Origin: Medicago truncatula
Lineage: Eukaryota > Streptophyta > Magnoliopsida > Fabales > Fabaceae
Assembly (NCBI RefSeq): GCF_003473485.1
Contig: NC_053045.1
Location: forward strand, 39,220,494-39,284,493
Reading direction: 5' to 3'
Length of the DNA stretch: 64,000 nt
The position numbers were made by a program, and so were the translations under genes. The notes under the pieces were generated by a model. The model was not told the DNA's origin and made no database searches. It worked only from the letters and a program-made list of their open reading frames with translations. Shown here one piece after another: positions 12,530 through 27,789 of this stretch. Every line of letters begins with the position of its first letter. The stretch's first letter is position 1.

Positions 12530-13837
12530 ATAAACATGCAGACTAGATAATCTGAATAGCGAAATGGCACACCAAAAAAAAAGAAAAACACAAACTCTCA
12601 GATACAAATCCAAATCCCAAAAGTCGCAACCATATAAGAAGGAATCACACCAATTAACTCACCAACAGCACTGATAAATGACAGCAGCCACTATACCAAA
12701 AAAACCATTAAAATTACACCAAAATGTCAGAAAACACAATACCAGCTCCTCAAATCTACACACTTCACTGCATCACCACGGCTAAAAATAAAACGAGCAT
12801 CTTAGCAAGTCTAAGCGAACACCACTTGATAAGTTGACCATCCACAAAAACAAGGCTCGGATGAGTAAATTCTAACTTTAAGGTCACACCACTAGAAATG
12901 TCCATCTACTAGACACAATTGCATAAGGTTGTACCTGAACTTGCATGAAAAATCACAGTACAGCAGCCACTAAAACACCAAAGCTGATAAGATACTAAGG
13001 GGACCAACTCTAGCACAAAACTACAAGCTACCGTCACCACTACCCATCCGAAAGCTACCAAACACTTGCCAACGGACTCGGCTTCCAGCTCAGAACAACC
13101 AAGCTTTCAACACATGCAAACACACCAAGGATGGTATTCTGTTTGTCTGTTTTGAATATTTTATGTTTATTCATTGCGAAATTCAACCTCTGAGTGCTAC
13201 TAGCATGACTAAAATAATCTATTAATTCTAAAAAACTAGGAATGCTCCATGAAAGGCTGTAAAGGTGTGGGAAGAGTTGCAAAATTCAGGCAGACAACCA
13301 GTTTCCCCACCAGACAGTCCAAGGTGCCAAAAGAATATCTTTTTAGCGCAGTCATTTTTTATCGAAGGCAACTATTCCCCAGTGTTTGAAACTCACATGA
13401 CACCAAAATATGTGATTACATTCAATTAGTTCATTTTCTCAAATTATTATCGGTGATGACCTATCAATGTCACTATTGTATTGTATCCGATGTACGACAC
13501 AGTGTCAGTACTTCATAAAAGAAAATAAAAATCTGCACAAAAAACCCTGTATACAAAGGGTATAAATATGGATAATATCAACTATTTGTACCATTCACAA
13601 GATAGTTCAAGTTAATCATAGTTAGCCAATTCACTGATGCATATAGAAACTCAAGTATACAAACATACAAAAATGAAAATACTCCAAAAAAAAGAAACTC
13701 AAGTATACCATGTCACTTTTAGTTGAATAAAGTTAGATGAGTATCAGTACATAAACCGAATCCCAATTCACAAAAATCAAAAGGACATAAAAAGTAAAGA
13801 TGGATACATATCTGTGTATGAATTGAAGTGAATCCCA
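12530..13837. other. Intergenic within the F-box cluster
   Basis: No intact gene. A minus-strand reading at 13055-13282 (FPHLYSLSWSIPSFLELIDY) could be a faint fragment of an F-box gene middle, but I cannot support it. The remainder is A/T-rich and unremarkable. Confidence 0.35.
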
Positions 13838-15115
13838 TTATCTAAATGTAATGACACAATTTTTCAGACCTACAGCTTCCAATTGGTTCCTGATATATTT
13901 CTGCATCTCCAAATCAGCCAATAAACTTTCTGAACAGAATATTTCGATCTTTTCTAAAACTGAGGCCTTTTCTAACAAAATCTTCAGCAACTCGATTTTA
14001 GCTATTTCTTCACCAAAATAGGGAGTTGACAAATTCACATTGAGCAGCGTCAAATTGCAGAAGCAAGGAAGGAGATGTAGAGTATCTTTTGTGTATGAAA
14101 GACACTATTAAAGGAAAAAAAAGACGATTCATTCTTGTGATGCCGAGGAAAAATGTAGTTTGAATACTAAAGAACACAAAATTAAAGGCAACAAAAGATG
14201 ATATATGATACATACCTCAAGAGTATCAATTGTTAGGCTGAGAGACTCTACCCTATGAAGTCCACTCAATAGTTTTATTTCATGAGCAGCCGTATATAGA
14301 TAGTTTGATGGAAAACCACTCTTGAAATCAATATATGCATTAACTATGGAGGTGAGGTTAACAAGAACAAATTCAAATGTTAAACAGCCTCTGCAACTGA
14401 AAGATAAAAGATTCTCCGCATCAATCTTGACTTTCGAATTGACCAAATAATGTGCATGAAAACGGGAAAAGGTTATGCTCAATTCCCTTAAGGTGGGCAT
14501 TACAACGCTGATCTCTTCTATGTTCTTCCAATCACAACCATGCAAGACTAACTTTCGGAGGAAAATGCACTCAGAGAGAGGCCGTCGAAGTGAGTTGTCA
14601 TTTGCAAAGGTAACTAATGAAATCATTAATGTCTTCAAGCCAGAAAAACCCCAAGAGGGAATATATAGAACACATTTAAGTTCTAAACATAGACTATTCA
14701 GTGACGCACTTGAGAAAGTAATTGGTAATATAAATGGATTAGACTTTAAATCCAGGGAAATATTGAGCTCTTGAACTTTGTCCAGCTCTGCAGCATATAG
14801 AAAACATTGAAATTTGGCTCGATCAACAGTAACTCCACTACCATCCATTGCAATACGGAGCCTAATTGCAGTCCTACTAGACCTCTTAAGTAGTCTGTGA
14901 ACTAGATGAAAGAGTTGATTGGTTGGCCTGTCAAAATTAAATGCAGATAAGTCGATCCACAAAGACTTCCACCTTCTTGCTAATATGGAAGTTCCTACGG
15001 CATCTTTGGCAGGGAGTAACGAAAGAATGTGATGAAGAATTTCATCAGGTAAATTGCTGATGAAATCTTTTCCGTCGCCTACATTGTATATTTTTATTGT
15101 CCCAGTACCAGCCAT
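13838..15115 (-). CDS. F-box/FBD/LRR-repeat protein (intact)
   Basis: Coding exon 1 is 15115-14216 and exon 2 is 14104-13838, joined phase 0 (CTTGAG|gtatgt ... ttaatag|TGTCTT), giving about 388 residues. I start at MAGTGTIKIYN because it follows the leader-intron acceptor at 15127; a longer frame from 15172 would start inside the intron. The F-box is at about residues 14-55 (FISNLPDEILHHILSLLPAKDAVGTS...RRWKSLW). An LRR-like region follows (NISLDLKSNPFILPITF, VLYIPSWGFSGLKTLMIS), and the FBD-like end is LLEKASVLEKIEIF... NCVITFR. Family role: F-box binds SKP1 and the C-terminal half selects substrates for an SCF E3 ligase; the substrate is unknown. It shares exon layout and a 5' leader intron with the broken neighbour at 2453-11307. 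Confidence 0.85.
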
Positions 15116-15900
15116 ATCAGTGCTGCCTACCCAAAAAATAACAAAAACAATATAAGGATTGCGAAGTATCAATTGTCAACAATCTGAAATATCCATCAGT
15201 TACACATTACTGTTAATAACTATTTCACCAGATAACATGCGAACTATACTTCTTACGTTTCCTTCTCCAAGCTTCTTGCCCGCAAAGATTTACTAATACC
15301 CACAAAAAGTAGTGATTGAAAATACATCAAATTTGACGAAATAGACAATGCCAAAAACTACTTGGTCGAAAGAATGTAAAATCAAAACAGAATATAAGAG
15401 AAACAAAATAAAAAGCAAACAAAGCAAAGCCATGCATCAAGAACATTATGAACATCAAGAAAACATTCTTCCTGTCAAAATAAAATGAAATCACCAGAAT
15501 TGCTGTCTTTTCAAATAAACCATGACAAGTTTCAGAAAGCAAAACCAAGATAAAAATATGATTTTTAATCACCAAAAATAAGATATTGTTTCATCAATGC
15601 ATGATTCATTATTCTACTTGTTCGTTCTTGTGATAAAGATCAATTGTGATCAACAACAAAGAATTTAAACGATATGCATCATAACAAATTAACCAAATGT
15701 AACACACAACTCATTATTCTAATTAATAAATGCGAGTTTATTAAATGCATCAAACCTGCTTGTTCGTCCTTGTGATGAAGCCACCGCCGCCGCAAATGTG
15801 AAGCAAAGAATTGAAGCTGAAGCTGTGAATTGAGGTGAATCTTCAAAGAGGGAAAGAAAACGGTTTATTTCTTTCTTTGTCTTTTTGGCAACGTTACTCA
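15116..15900 (-). promoter_or_regulatory. 5' leader exon and leader intron of the F-box gene
   Basis: The donor AAGCAG|GTTTGATG at 15755 and the acceptor TTTGGGTAG at 15127 define a probable 629-bp intron lying wholly in the 5' UTR. The leader exon would run upstream from 15756 to roughly 15900. The transcription start is not determined. Confidence 0.5.
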
Positions 15901-15964
15901 ACTGAACTGAAGAAGAGGGAAAATGAAAAAATGCCTCTCTTTTTTTTTCCACATATTTGGTCAA

Positions 15965-16940
15965 TGGTCTTTGTTTTATTTAAATAACAATATATTTTAA
16001 TATTTTACTAACATCTAATTAACCTGGATATTAGACAAAATTGAAAATATGAACTGACTCTGCTAGTATAAAAATAAAATAATCCAACACATCGACAATA
16101 AATATGTGTCAAGTTTAAAATAATTCAAGATTAAAATAATTAGACTATTTTTTCAAAAGAGATTATTATAATATTCTAAACATTCTTCAAAATTTACATT
16201 CAAAAATACGAAGACTACATATAAGTTGACTTAAAAATATAGACCAAAAGTGACGATTAAATTTATTGAAAGATTAACGGTCAGGTGAAAATTTATGTAG
16301 ACTAAACAAAAAAGTTAATATATTTATAGAGAAAAAAAAACATTTATATATGATTTTATAAGTTAGTCAAGCTTACATGACATTTATATGTAGTATTTTC
16401 TTATTGTTTTCCTATGATATATGTACATGTAAATTTTTTTCTTTTGAACCATATACTTCTTCCACCGTCATAAAATGTAAGTAAAAAAATTCACTTTGTC
16501 GCAAAAATGTAAGCAAAAAGGACAAACTTTATCTTATTTATTTTTTTTTTAAAGAAAAACTTTTGTTTATTCTAATGAAATTAAATACAAACTGCATTCA
16601 ATTTTCTCTCTTCCATTTCTCCATAACAATAGCCAATGAAAATTATTTTTACATATAAAACTTATTCCAAAGAAAACACAAAAAACTATACTCTAAATTC
16701 TTAAACTCTCCGGTCACTATTATAAGCAAAACACCATTTTTTAGATTCATTCAATAAATGGTACATGTGGCCTACATAATAGACTACATTCATCATTTAT
16801 TAAATGAACCTAAAAAATAAATTTTTGTTTATAATAATGATCAGGGTGTATGTTTTAGTTTTCTTTGATTTGATATTATTTTTTTCAAAGAAACTACATG
16901 TAAAGTTACTAAAAAAGATTGTGTTAACTTTTGTTCATGG
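15965..16940. other. Intergenic with MITE-like hairpin
   Basis: At 16707-16850 the ends CTCCGGTCACTATTATAAGC and its near complement (TTATAATAATGATCAGGG) form a long hairpin of a common non-autonomous element type. A related half-repeat starts near 16450. No coding signal. Confidence 0.45.
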
Positions 16941-16945
16941 TATTT

Positions 16946-19900
16946 TGTTATGAGTGTGGAATGCCCAATTGATAAAAGTGGTGAAAATGATGGCAAATAA
17001 GAAAGGATTGAGACGTAGCTACAGGATCAAAGGGAATCATCCAATGTGGTCCCAGTTTGTTAGTAAATGAAGGGATATTAAGTAGTGGTAGTAGAATGAA
17101 TGTGGTGTGCATTTTTGTGTGATATCACTTTCTCTCTCTTGCCTTATTTTCTCTACTCTACCTTATCTTTCTGTTCATTGTACTGGCTTGTTAGCCATTT
17201 ACAGTATTTTTCTGTTAAGTGAATTGAATGAAATCAGTGGACAAGCAATACTCCATTTAATTGCTTGATTCTTATTAATATTGCAATTTTTGTTCTGATA
17301 TCACATAACATTGGTGCTTTCATTCTTCCATGGCCGACAACACAAGATTGAAGGAATTGACCACCGAGTTACGTCGTCAAGCGGAAGCGCAAGAGAAATC
17401 CAACGTCGAAAACAAAGCGAGATTCGATCGATTGGAGGCGATGCAGACAGCTTCAGATCTGAGATTCAACCAACTATCTGCAACACTTGAGAGGTTTATG
17501 CAGCAAGCACCACAACACAACGTCTCCCATGGAAACACGAACTCAGGCTCAAGCTCTAGTGCGATTTCTGCAACAGTCGTAAGTTCACAATCAACATTTG
17601 TGGGTCATACTCAATCAACAGTGGTGGGAAAGCAATCGACGTCAAGTATGAGCTCTCAACCGTTTCAGGTGCGTCATATTAAGCTGGAGTTTCCAAGATT
17701 CAATGGTAAGCATGTCTTAGATTGGATTTTTAAAGCTGAGCAATTTTTTGGTTACTATAATACTCCAGATGCAGAGAGATTAATTATTGCTTCAGTTCAT
17801 TTAGAACAAGAAGTAGTTCCTTGGTTTCAAATGGTGAATAGATCTCGTCCATTTCAGTCTTGGAATGATTTCACTAGGGCTCTTGAACTTGATTTCGGTC
17901 CTTCTATATATGATTGTCCTAGAGCATCTTTGTTCAAATTGCAACAAAACAAATCTGTTAACGAGTATTATATGGAATTTACAGCTCTCTCTAACCGTGT
18001 TTATGGTCTCAGCAATGATGCTTTAATTGATTGTTTTGTTAGTGGACTAAAAGATGAATTACGCAGAGATGTCATGCTTCACACTCCTATTTCTATTGTT
18101 AAGGCTGTGTCATTAGCAAAACTGTTTGAGGAGAAAATTGCTGCTAACTCCAATCCAAAACAACCACTAAAACCATATACACCAGCCCAACCTCACCAAC
18201 ATCGAGCCCCCTTCAATCCAACCAGAAACGATCAAAATCAAACTATTGAAAAAGCCCCCAACCTACCCTTACTCCCTACACCACCAACGAGACCTATGAG
18301 CCACCTTCAAAAGAACCCTGCAATTAAGAGAATTTCACCTGCAGAGATGCAATTGAGAAGAGAGAAGGGCCTATGCTATTTTTGCGATGATAAGTTTTCA
18401 TTTTCTCACAAGTGTCCTAACAAACAATTGATGCTACTTGAATTAGATGATGACCCTGATCCTCCTAATACACCTAGCCAAACAGCAGTGACCAGTGACA
18501 CAGAAATACAAGAAGTAGCAGAGCACCATTTATCCCTTAATGCTTTAAAGGGAGCAACAGGGATGGGAGTAATTCGATTCAAGGGATACATTGGTCCTAT
18601 TAGTGTATCTATTTTACTTGATGGAGGTAGTTCAGAGAGTTTCATTCAACCTAGAATTGTTCATTGTCTCAATTTACCTATTGAACATACTGACAAATGT
18701 AATGTCCTGGTTGGTAATGGTCAACACATGAAAGCAGAAGGTGTGGTTAGAAAGCTGTCATTAAAAGTGCAGGACATAGACATCACAGTCCCTGCTTATT
18801 TGCTACCTGTAGCAGGATCTGATGTGATCCTAGGAGCTCCTTGGTTGGCTTCTTTAGGGCCTCATGTAGCTGATTATTCTATATCCAAATTGAAGTTTTA
18901 TATGGATGGCAAGTTTGTGACGTTGCAAGGGGAAAGTGACAACAAACCTGCAGTGTCCCAATTGAATCATTTTAGAAGGCTACAACATATGAACGCAATT
19001 TCTGAGTTATTCACCATACAAAAAATTGATCCTGCTGTTATAGAAGATAATTGGGAAGGCATGCCAGTGAATATTGAACCAGAAATGGCCACCTTGTTGC
19101 ATACTTATAGAGAGATATTTCAAATACCCAAAGGATTGCCTCCTAACAGAGAGTTGAGCCATGAGATTTTGTTGAAAGAAGGAGCACAACCAGTGAAGGT
19201 GAAGCCTTATAGATATCCGCATAGTCAAAAGGAACAAATCGAAAAAATGGTGCAGGATATGTTAGAGGAAGGAATTATTCAACCTAGTTTGAGTCCTTTT
19301 TCTTCACCAATCATTCTAGTAAAGAAGAAGGATGGGACATGGAGATGTTGCACAGATTATAGAGCTTTGAACGCCATAACAATCAAGGACAGTTTTCCTA
19401 TGCCCACTGTGGATGAACTACTTGATGAATTACATGGTGCACAATACTTTACAAAGCTTGATTTGCGTTCGGGATACCATCAAATTCTCCTCAAGCCTGA
19501 AGATAGACAGAAAACAGCATTCAGAACTCATCAAGGTCACTATGAGTGGCTGGTGATGCCATTTGGGCTCACAAGTGCCCCTGCTACATTTCAAAGACTC
19601 ATGAATCAATTGTTTCAACCACTGTTGAGAAAATGTGTTCTGGTTTTTTTCGATGACATTTTGGTTTACAGTCCATCTTGATATTCTCACTTGAAACATG
19701 TGGAAATTGTATTTCAGATATTAAGCCAAAATGTGTTGTATGCAAAGCTATCTAAATGCTCATTTGGGATAACCGAAGTTGAATATTTGGGCCATGTAGT
19801 GTCTGGTTCTGGTGTGGCAATGGACAAGACTAAAGTGATAGCTGTGTTGGAATGGCCTACTCCAACGAATTTGAAACAATTGAGGGGATTCTTGGGACTC

Positions 19901-22228
19901 ACTGGCTACTATAGAAGATTTATCAGATCTTACGCTACTATAGCTGGTCCCTTAACAAATTTGTTAAAAAAAGATGCATTTAAGTGGGATGAAAATACTG
20001 CCAAAGCTTTTGACACATTAAAGCAAGCTATTACTACAGCACCGGTGCTTGTGTTGCCTGATTTCTCTCAACCCTTTGTGTTGGAAACAGATGCCTCTGG
20101 TACAGGGGTAGGAGCTGTACTAAGTCAGGGAGGTCATCCCATAGCTTATTTCTCCAAAAAAATGGCACCTAGGATGCAACTTCAGTCAGCTTACACCAGA
20201 GAATTCTATGCTATCACCACTGCCTTAGCCAAGTTCAGACACTATCTCCTTGGACATAAATTCATACTGAGAACTGATCAAAAAAGTTTGAAAAGCTTGT
20301 TGGATCAATCTCTCCAAACCCCTGAACAACAAGCTTGGCTTCACAAATTCATTGGATTTGATTTCCAAATCGAATATAAACCAGGTAAGGACAATCAAGC
20401 AGCCGATGCTCTGTCAAGAGTAATGTCTCTTTCATGGTCTGCACCTGAACATGATTTTTTAGAGCAATTGAAGAAAGAAATTGTCAATGACTCCCACTTG
20501 CAAACAATAGTACAACAGTGCTTAGACAATACTATGGATGACATAAATTATATGGTGAAAGAAGGGTTATTGTACTGGAAGCATAGGTTGGTAATTCCTA
20601 TGGAGAGTAATTTGATTCATCAGATTCTCAAGGAATACCATGATACACCAATCGGAGGGCATGCAGGGGTGACTAGAACCTTAGCAAGAGTTACTGCCCA
20701 ATTTTATTGGCCAAATATGAGGCAGCATATACAGAAGTTTATTGAAGCATGTGTCACTTGTCAGCAGGCTAAATCTGTTAATACAACTTATGCAGGGCTA
20801 CTTCAACCATTGCCTATTCCGGAGCAGGTATGTGATGATGTAACTATGGATTTTATTACTGGATTGCCACTATCTTTTGGTTTTACTGTTATTATGGTCG
20901 TCGTAGATAGGCTGAGTAAATATGCTCATTTCATGCCCTTGAAAGCCGATTATTCAAGTAGGACTGTTGCTGAGGCATTTATGAATAATGTAGTAAAATT
21001 ACACGGAATGCCTAAGTCAATTATCTCTGATAGAGACAAGGTATTTACCAGCAAATTCTGGCAGCATTTGTTTCAAATGCAAGGCACAACATTGTCCATG
21101 AGCACAGCTTATCATCCTCAAACGGATGGACAATCAGAAGCTGTTAATAAATGTCTCGAAATGTACCTGAGATGCTTCACATTCAAGAATCCTAAGACAT
21201 GGTTTAAGGCACTTACTTGGGCAGAACTATGGTATAACACTTCCTTACATACTAGTTTAGGTATGTTTCCATTTAAGGCACTATATGGCAGGGAACCCCC
21301 TATGTTAACACGTTATAGTGTTAATAATTCTGATCCCACAGAGGTACAACAACAGTTAATGGACAGAGACAAGCTACTGGTTGAGTTAAAAGAAAATTTA
21401 CTGAGAGCACAACAGGTTATGAAGAGCAATGCTGACAAAAAGAGAAAAGATGCGTCTTTTGAAGTAGGGGATCAAGTGTTAGTGAAATTACAACCATACA
21501 GGCAGTCTTCTGTAGCATTGAGAAAGAACAACAAACTAGGCATGAGGTACTTTGGTCCATTTACTGTGATAGCCAAAGTAGGAGTAGTAGCTTATAAGTT
21601 ACAATTGCCTGAGACAGCTCGTATTCATCCGGTCTTCCATGTGTCCCAATTGAAGATCTTCAAGGGTCTCACTGCTGAGCCATATTTTCCTTTACCACTT
21701 ACCACAATGGAAGAAGGTCCTGTCATACAGCCGGAAGTGATATTGAAATGGAAGGATATGCAGAACAGTGAAGCTACTTGGGAAGACAAGCAAGAGATGT
21801 TGGATAGCTACCCCAATCTCAATCTTGAGGACAAGATTGTTCTTGAAGGGGAGGGTAATGTTATGAGTGTGGAATGCCCAATTGATAAAAGTGGTGCAAA
21901 TGATGACATGGCAAATAAGAAAGGATTGAGACGTAGCTACAGGATCAAAGGGAATCATCCAATGTGGTCCCAGTTTGTTAGTAAATGAAGGGATATTAAG
22001 TAGTGGTAGTAGAATGAATGTGGTGTGCATTTTTGTGTGATATCACTTTCTCTCTCTTGCCTTATTTTCTCTACTCTACCTTATCTTTCTATTCATTGTA
22101 CTGGCTTGTTAGCCATTTACAGTATTTTTCTGTTAAGTGAATTGAATGAAATCAGTGGACAAGCAATACTCCATTTAATTGCTTGATTCTTATTAATATT
22201 GCAATTTTTATTCTGATATCACATAACA
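16946..22228 (+). mobile_element. Full-length Ty3 chromovirus retrotransposon (Reina-like size)
   Basis: The 5' LTR is 16946-17310 (365 bp) and the 3' LTR 21859-22228 (370 bp). LTR ends are TGTTATG...CATAACA, a perfect 7-bp inverted repeat. The flanking duplication is TATTT at 16941-16945 and 22229-22233. LTRs differ by about three substitutions and one 5-bp indel, so insertion is recent. A primer-site-like TTGGTGCTTTCATTC follows the 5' LTR and a polypurine tract (AAGGGGAGGG, 21846-21855) precedes the 3' LTR. The 5.3-kb length, short LTRs and C-terminal chromo-like segment fit the Reina-type chromoviruses; the clade name is inferred. Confidence 0.93.
17330..21988 (+). pseudogene. Gag-pol polyprotein of the Ty3 element, one in-frame stop
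   Basis: One frame runs from ATG 17330 to TGA 21986-21988, broken only by TGA at 19679-19681 just after the RT motif FFDDILVYS. Order of domains: coiled N-terminus; retrotransposon gag (FPRFNGKHVLDWIFKAEQFF); zinc knuckle CYFCDDKFSFSHKC; aspartic protease with LLDGGSS in place of the usual D-S/T-G; RT (CTDYRALN, FFDD); RNase H (LETDASGTGVGAVLSQ); integrase with an HHCC zinc site (H...C-VTCQQAK) and D,D,E core (DFITGLP, SDRDKVF, HPQTDGQSE); then a chromo-like tail (PEVILKWKDMQNSEATWED). The final 43 codons lie in the 3' LTR. The element encodes its own copying machinery, but the stop would truncate RT unless read through. Confidence 0.92.
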
Positions 22229-22233
22229 TATTT

Positions 22234-23215
22234 TTCGTGAACAAAATTCAGAACATTATATGGAACGACGATATTAAAATATTTAAAAGGATGTTGATAG
22301 TGTTAGTTTGTTTTTAATTCAAGTTTGTAAGTGATTTAATCACGTTAGTTGGTTAATCACATTTACTTTTACTTTTAGTTTGTTACTTGGTTAGCTACAA
22401 GTCTCCTTAAAAGTAACTTAAGGTTGTTAGGGTTTGTTATTTGCTTGTATTTCAAGCAACTTATACTAGACTTGTATATAAGACCATTATCTTGTATATT
22501 CATCAGTAATTCAATAATACAATTACATTCTTCAATTCTATAATCTTCTCTTCTCTCTAATTCACCAAAACCCTAGAATTGAAAAACTATTTCTGATTTC
22601 TATTGCTTGTGTGACAAGCATTGATTTGCTGCGCTAGAAGATTGGACATAAGCTCATGTCGATTATGTTGATTGAGTTGATTATTTATCTCAACCAATTT
22701 ATAAGTTATAACATGTTATTTTAAGTCGTTCCAAAACAACCTTAAAAAATCTGACATACTAAGACAAAAATATTTAATCACTTCTCTTGCATCATCAAAA
22801 TATTTGCTTGGTGACGCAATTTCTTTGGATGGTATACTTAGATTATGATGATAGGATGATAACAACAAAAAATGCTCAAGTTTTTGATGAAAATAAAACT
22901 AACTATTCATCCAAATCCAAACACTTCAAAGTCTGATTCTATATACCATTTATAAGTGTTTCATCCCCTAAAAGCACATTCACAAATCAAATCATACACG
23001 ATTTAATACTGCAAAATAGATAACTTGGGCAAATAGCAAATTTTAAAAAACAAAAAAGCAAAATCACACAGGAGGAAGTCAAAATAAACCAGAAAAGAAA
23101 AGCCATGAAATTTCAATATTTCTTAACACATACTGAAGGGACTGGACAGCAACCTAAACATCATTTATTAGACAACCACAGTAACACAGACAACATACAT
23201 ACTAAAGGGACACAC
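22234..23215. other. Intergenic; LTR-like promoter segment
   Basis: At 22301-22620 a TGTTAG start, a TATATAAGACC TATA-like box near 22475 and a following pyrimidine-rich run resemble the U3-R-U5 of a small copia LTR. No matching end or target duplication was found, so this stays tentative. 22690-23100 shows nothing. Confidence 0.3.
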
Positions 23216-25405
<2,190 letters not shown>

Positions 25406-25509
25406 CTTGAATGAATCGTAGAATTGTCGAAGAAGAAAGAAAAGAGCGTTTGGAAATTTTGCTTTGCAAGCAAATAGGTAAGGATGAAAACAATGGATGA
25501 AGGTTGCTG

Positions 25510-25517
25510 TATTTATA
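25510..25517 (-). promoter_or_regulatory. TATA box of the polyubiquitin gene
   Basis: The minus strand reads TATAAATA about 105 bp upstream of the leader-intron donor, placing transcription start near 25480 and a leader exon of roughly 75 bp. Confidence 0.6.
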
Positions 25518-26305
25518 TGAAGGTTGTGTCGACTCAATTACGAAAATAGCCTCCTATCTACCGGTAATTTTAAGCCACGTGTAAAATCAAGTTGATCAAC
25601 TACGACAATTTTGGTACTACGTATGCGATTACGTTTCTGTAAGGCTCTAGGAGATTCTACACAACTTTTTGAAAATTGTTTTGTTTTTTCTCATTCTCAC
25701 CTCAAACTTTTTAAAACTCCTCAAATTAACTCACGATTTGACTCCAACGTGAATTATCTTGCGTTGATTTTAAGTAAGTTAATAAATCAACAATTTCGGA
25801 GAGAGACGTTGTTTTTTAAGTCTCTAAACATGGTTTTTTTAGATTACTCTATCTTATTTAGAAGGTATTTATCCTCTCATGATATCAACCAATTAAAATG
25901 TAATATACATTGGCTACATTAAATGTCATAAATGAGTTAATTTTTCATTAAAAAATAATAATTATAATCATAATTTTTTAATATTATAGACATGATTACA
26001 TTAGAGGTCATTTATCTTATTTATTTGTTACACTTTGGTCCTTTATAAAACACATATTTCTCATTTTTTTATTAAAAAAATACATAATTTTTTTTTAAAT
26101 ATATTTTTATTAAAAATGAAAAAAATCAAGAAATATGATGAAGATGTTCATCATCTTCATCTTCTTCCTTTGAATCTTCATCATCTTCATTGAATAAAAA
26201 AAAATATACACAAATATATCTCCAAATATCATGAATTAATGTTATATTCACCTCAAATCTTCTTTTGAACACAAAAATCAAAACCCTGTAAAGAAAGAGA
26301 TTTAG

Positions 26306-26686
26306 CAGTCAACCGAAACTATGATGAATTGGCCTGCTACTCGGATTCCCTTCTCACAGTTAATCTCATTAAGGAAGATTTAAATCATTACCATGTCTAT
26401 GCTATGCTTATTCAGAACATCAAAGATATTCTCAGCTCAAGAAGTTTCACTCTGCAACATTCTCTCAGAGAAGGTAACAAGTGTGCAGATTTTCTTAGCA
26501 AAGATTGAAGCCTCAAAAAATGAAAAATTGGAGATTCACTCTTCCCCTCTGGAGGGCCTCCTCCCTCTGCTGCTGGAGGATGCAGTAGGAACGCTTTTCT
26601 TAAGGCGTTAGCCTAGATACTTATGTTTTTTCCCTTCTGTTTTATCTTGTATTTTTTCTACTTTGTTCACCATTGTAACAAAAAAA
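26306..26686 (+). mobile_element. 5'-truncated LINE, RNase H end
   Basis: The plus strand encodes, across a frameshift, the tail of a plant LINE RNase H (DSLLTVNLIKEDLNHYHVYA, then HSLREGNKCADFL, then EIHSSPLEGLLPLL and GTLFLRR). A pyrimidine-rich 3' UTR and an A-run follow. The flanks carry a 12-bp duplication AAAGAGATTTAG (26294-26305 and 26687-26698), as expected for target-primed insertion. Confidence 0.75.
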
Positions 26687-26874
26687 AAAGAGATTTAGTT
26701 TCATCAAAAAAAAAAAATTAGTTATATAAATTGTCACGCCGTATATTATTATTTTCTAACTCAATATTCAAACCCGGCGTAAAAATAACCCTAAAATTGA
26801 GAGCAGATTTGCACATCAATTTTGTTGTTTCCAGAACAATTTTCACTTTCGTAAAGCCTAACCCTTCCGTCAGT

Positions 26875-27789
26875 TATAGCTGTCAAAACGGGTCGGGCCA
26901 GCCCGCAAAAACCCGAAAAAATGTATGACTTGGACACTAAAATTTAGGCCCGTTTAAAATCGGACCTTTTTAGCCAGAGCCCGTCGCGGGCTAGCCCGAC
27001 CGGGCCGCGGGTAGCCCGTTTAATTTATAACTGTCACTTAATCGTCCAATTCAGATATTGTAAGTAAGGCTTCGATCATGTATCTCCTATCTCTCTTTCT
27101 TCTTCCTGAATTAATTGCTTTCCACTTGGATCCTTCGTTTAAATTAACCCCTCTCTCGCCTATTACTCTGAGGTCTCCATAGGAAAACAACTCAAGGTCT
27201 TTTGCCATCATCCAATTCGGATCCAAAAAAAATATTTTCACGTATCGTACCTGTTTGTATCCATGCTGTTTGAGAAACATATCCAAACTTCCCATGAACA
27301 TCAATCTATAATTCAAAATAGGTAATAAGAAAGTGATCTATAACAAAACTAATATTAAAAAAGGGATAATTCACTACATTAAGTTGAATTATATGATATG
27401 ACATTAGAAACTTACAGTTACCTTAGTTTTATAAACTTCTCCAAGAATTGTTGTTAATAGTGTTGATTTTCCTGAGCCAACTTCTCCACAAATGGCCACC
27501 GAGCAACATGGATGCCATTACAATTTAAGAACAAACTTAATGGATGCCACTGCAATTTTTAATCTTAAGCATCCGCCGGTAGGTAATTTTTAGTGTAATA
27601 TTTTATTTTTAAATTAAAAGCTTTAGGTAACCGGACTGGCCCGAAAGCCCATAGCCCGCAAAGGGTCGGACTTAGTCAAATATTTTTGAGCTCGTTTATC
27701 TTCCGGACGTTTTTGGCCCGGCACGCAAAAGTCTGAGCCCGTCATGGGCGGGTTCGTCACGGGCCGGTTAGTCCGTTTTGACAGCTCTA
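26875..27789. mobile_element. hAT-type element with captured ABCC gene fragment
   Basis: Terminal inverted repeats TATAGCTGTCAAAACGG / TAGAGCTGTCAAAACGG (the right one as its complement) are flanked by a perfect 8-bp duplication CCGTCAGT at 26867-26874 and 27790-27797, the hAT signature. Subterminal regions carry many GCCCG motifs. No transposase is present; the middle (27098-27513) is host gene sequence, so the 915-bp element depends on a transposase supplied elsewhere. Confidence 0.8.
27098..27513 (-). pseudogene. ABCC (MRP-type) transporter fragment, two exons with intron
   Basis: Exon one (27513-27422) reads VAICGEVGSGKSTLLTTILG, the Walker A of nucleotide-binding domain 1, ending KTK at a GTAA donor. 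A 116-bp intron (27421-27306) ends TTATAG. Exon two from 27305 reads [18 protein letters not shown] (Q-loop region), then IFFGSELDD; after a short deletion and frame change, [20 protein letters not shown] leads towards the ABC signature but ends before LSGGQ. ABCC proteins pump conjugates, mostly across the tonoplast. This piece is non-functional and is contained within the hAT element, so it is captured genomic sequence rather than a retrocopy. Confidence 0.82.

Noticed and set aside
26875..27789. Pack-MULE interpretation of the ABCC cargo element
   Set aside because: The duplication is 8 bp and the ends are short, fitting hAT and not the 9-bp Mutator pattern.
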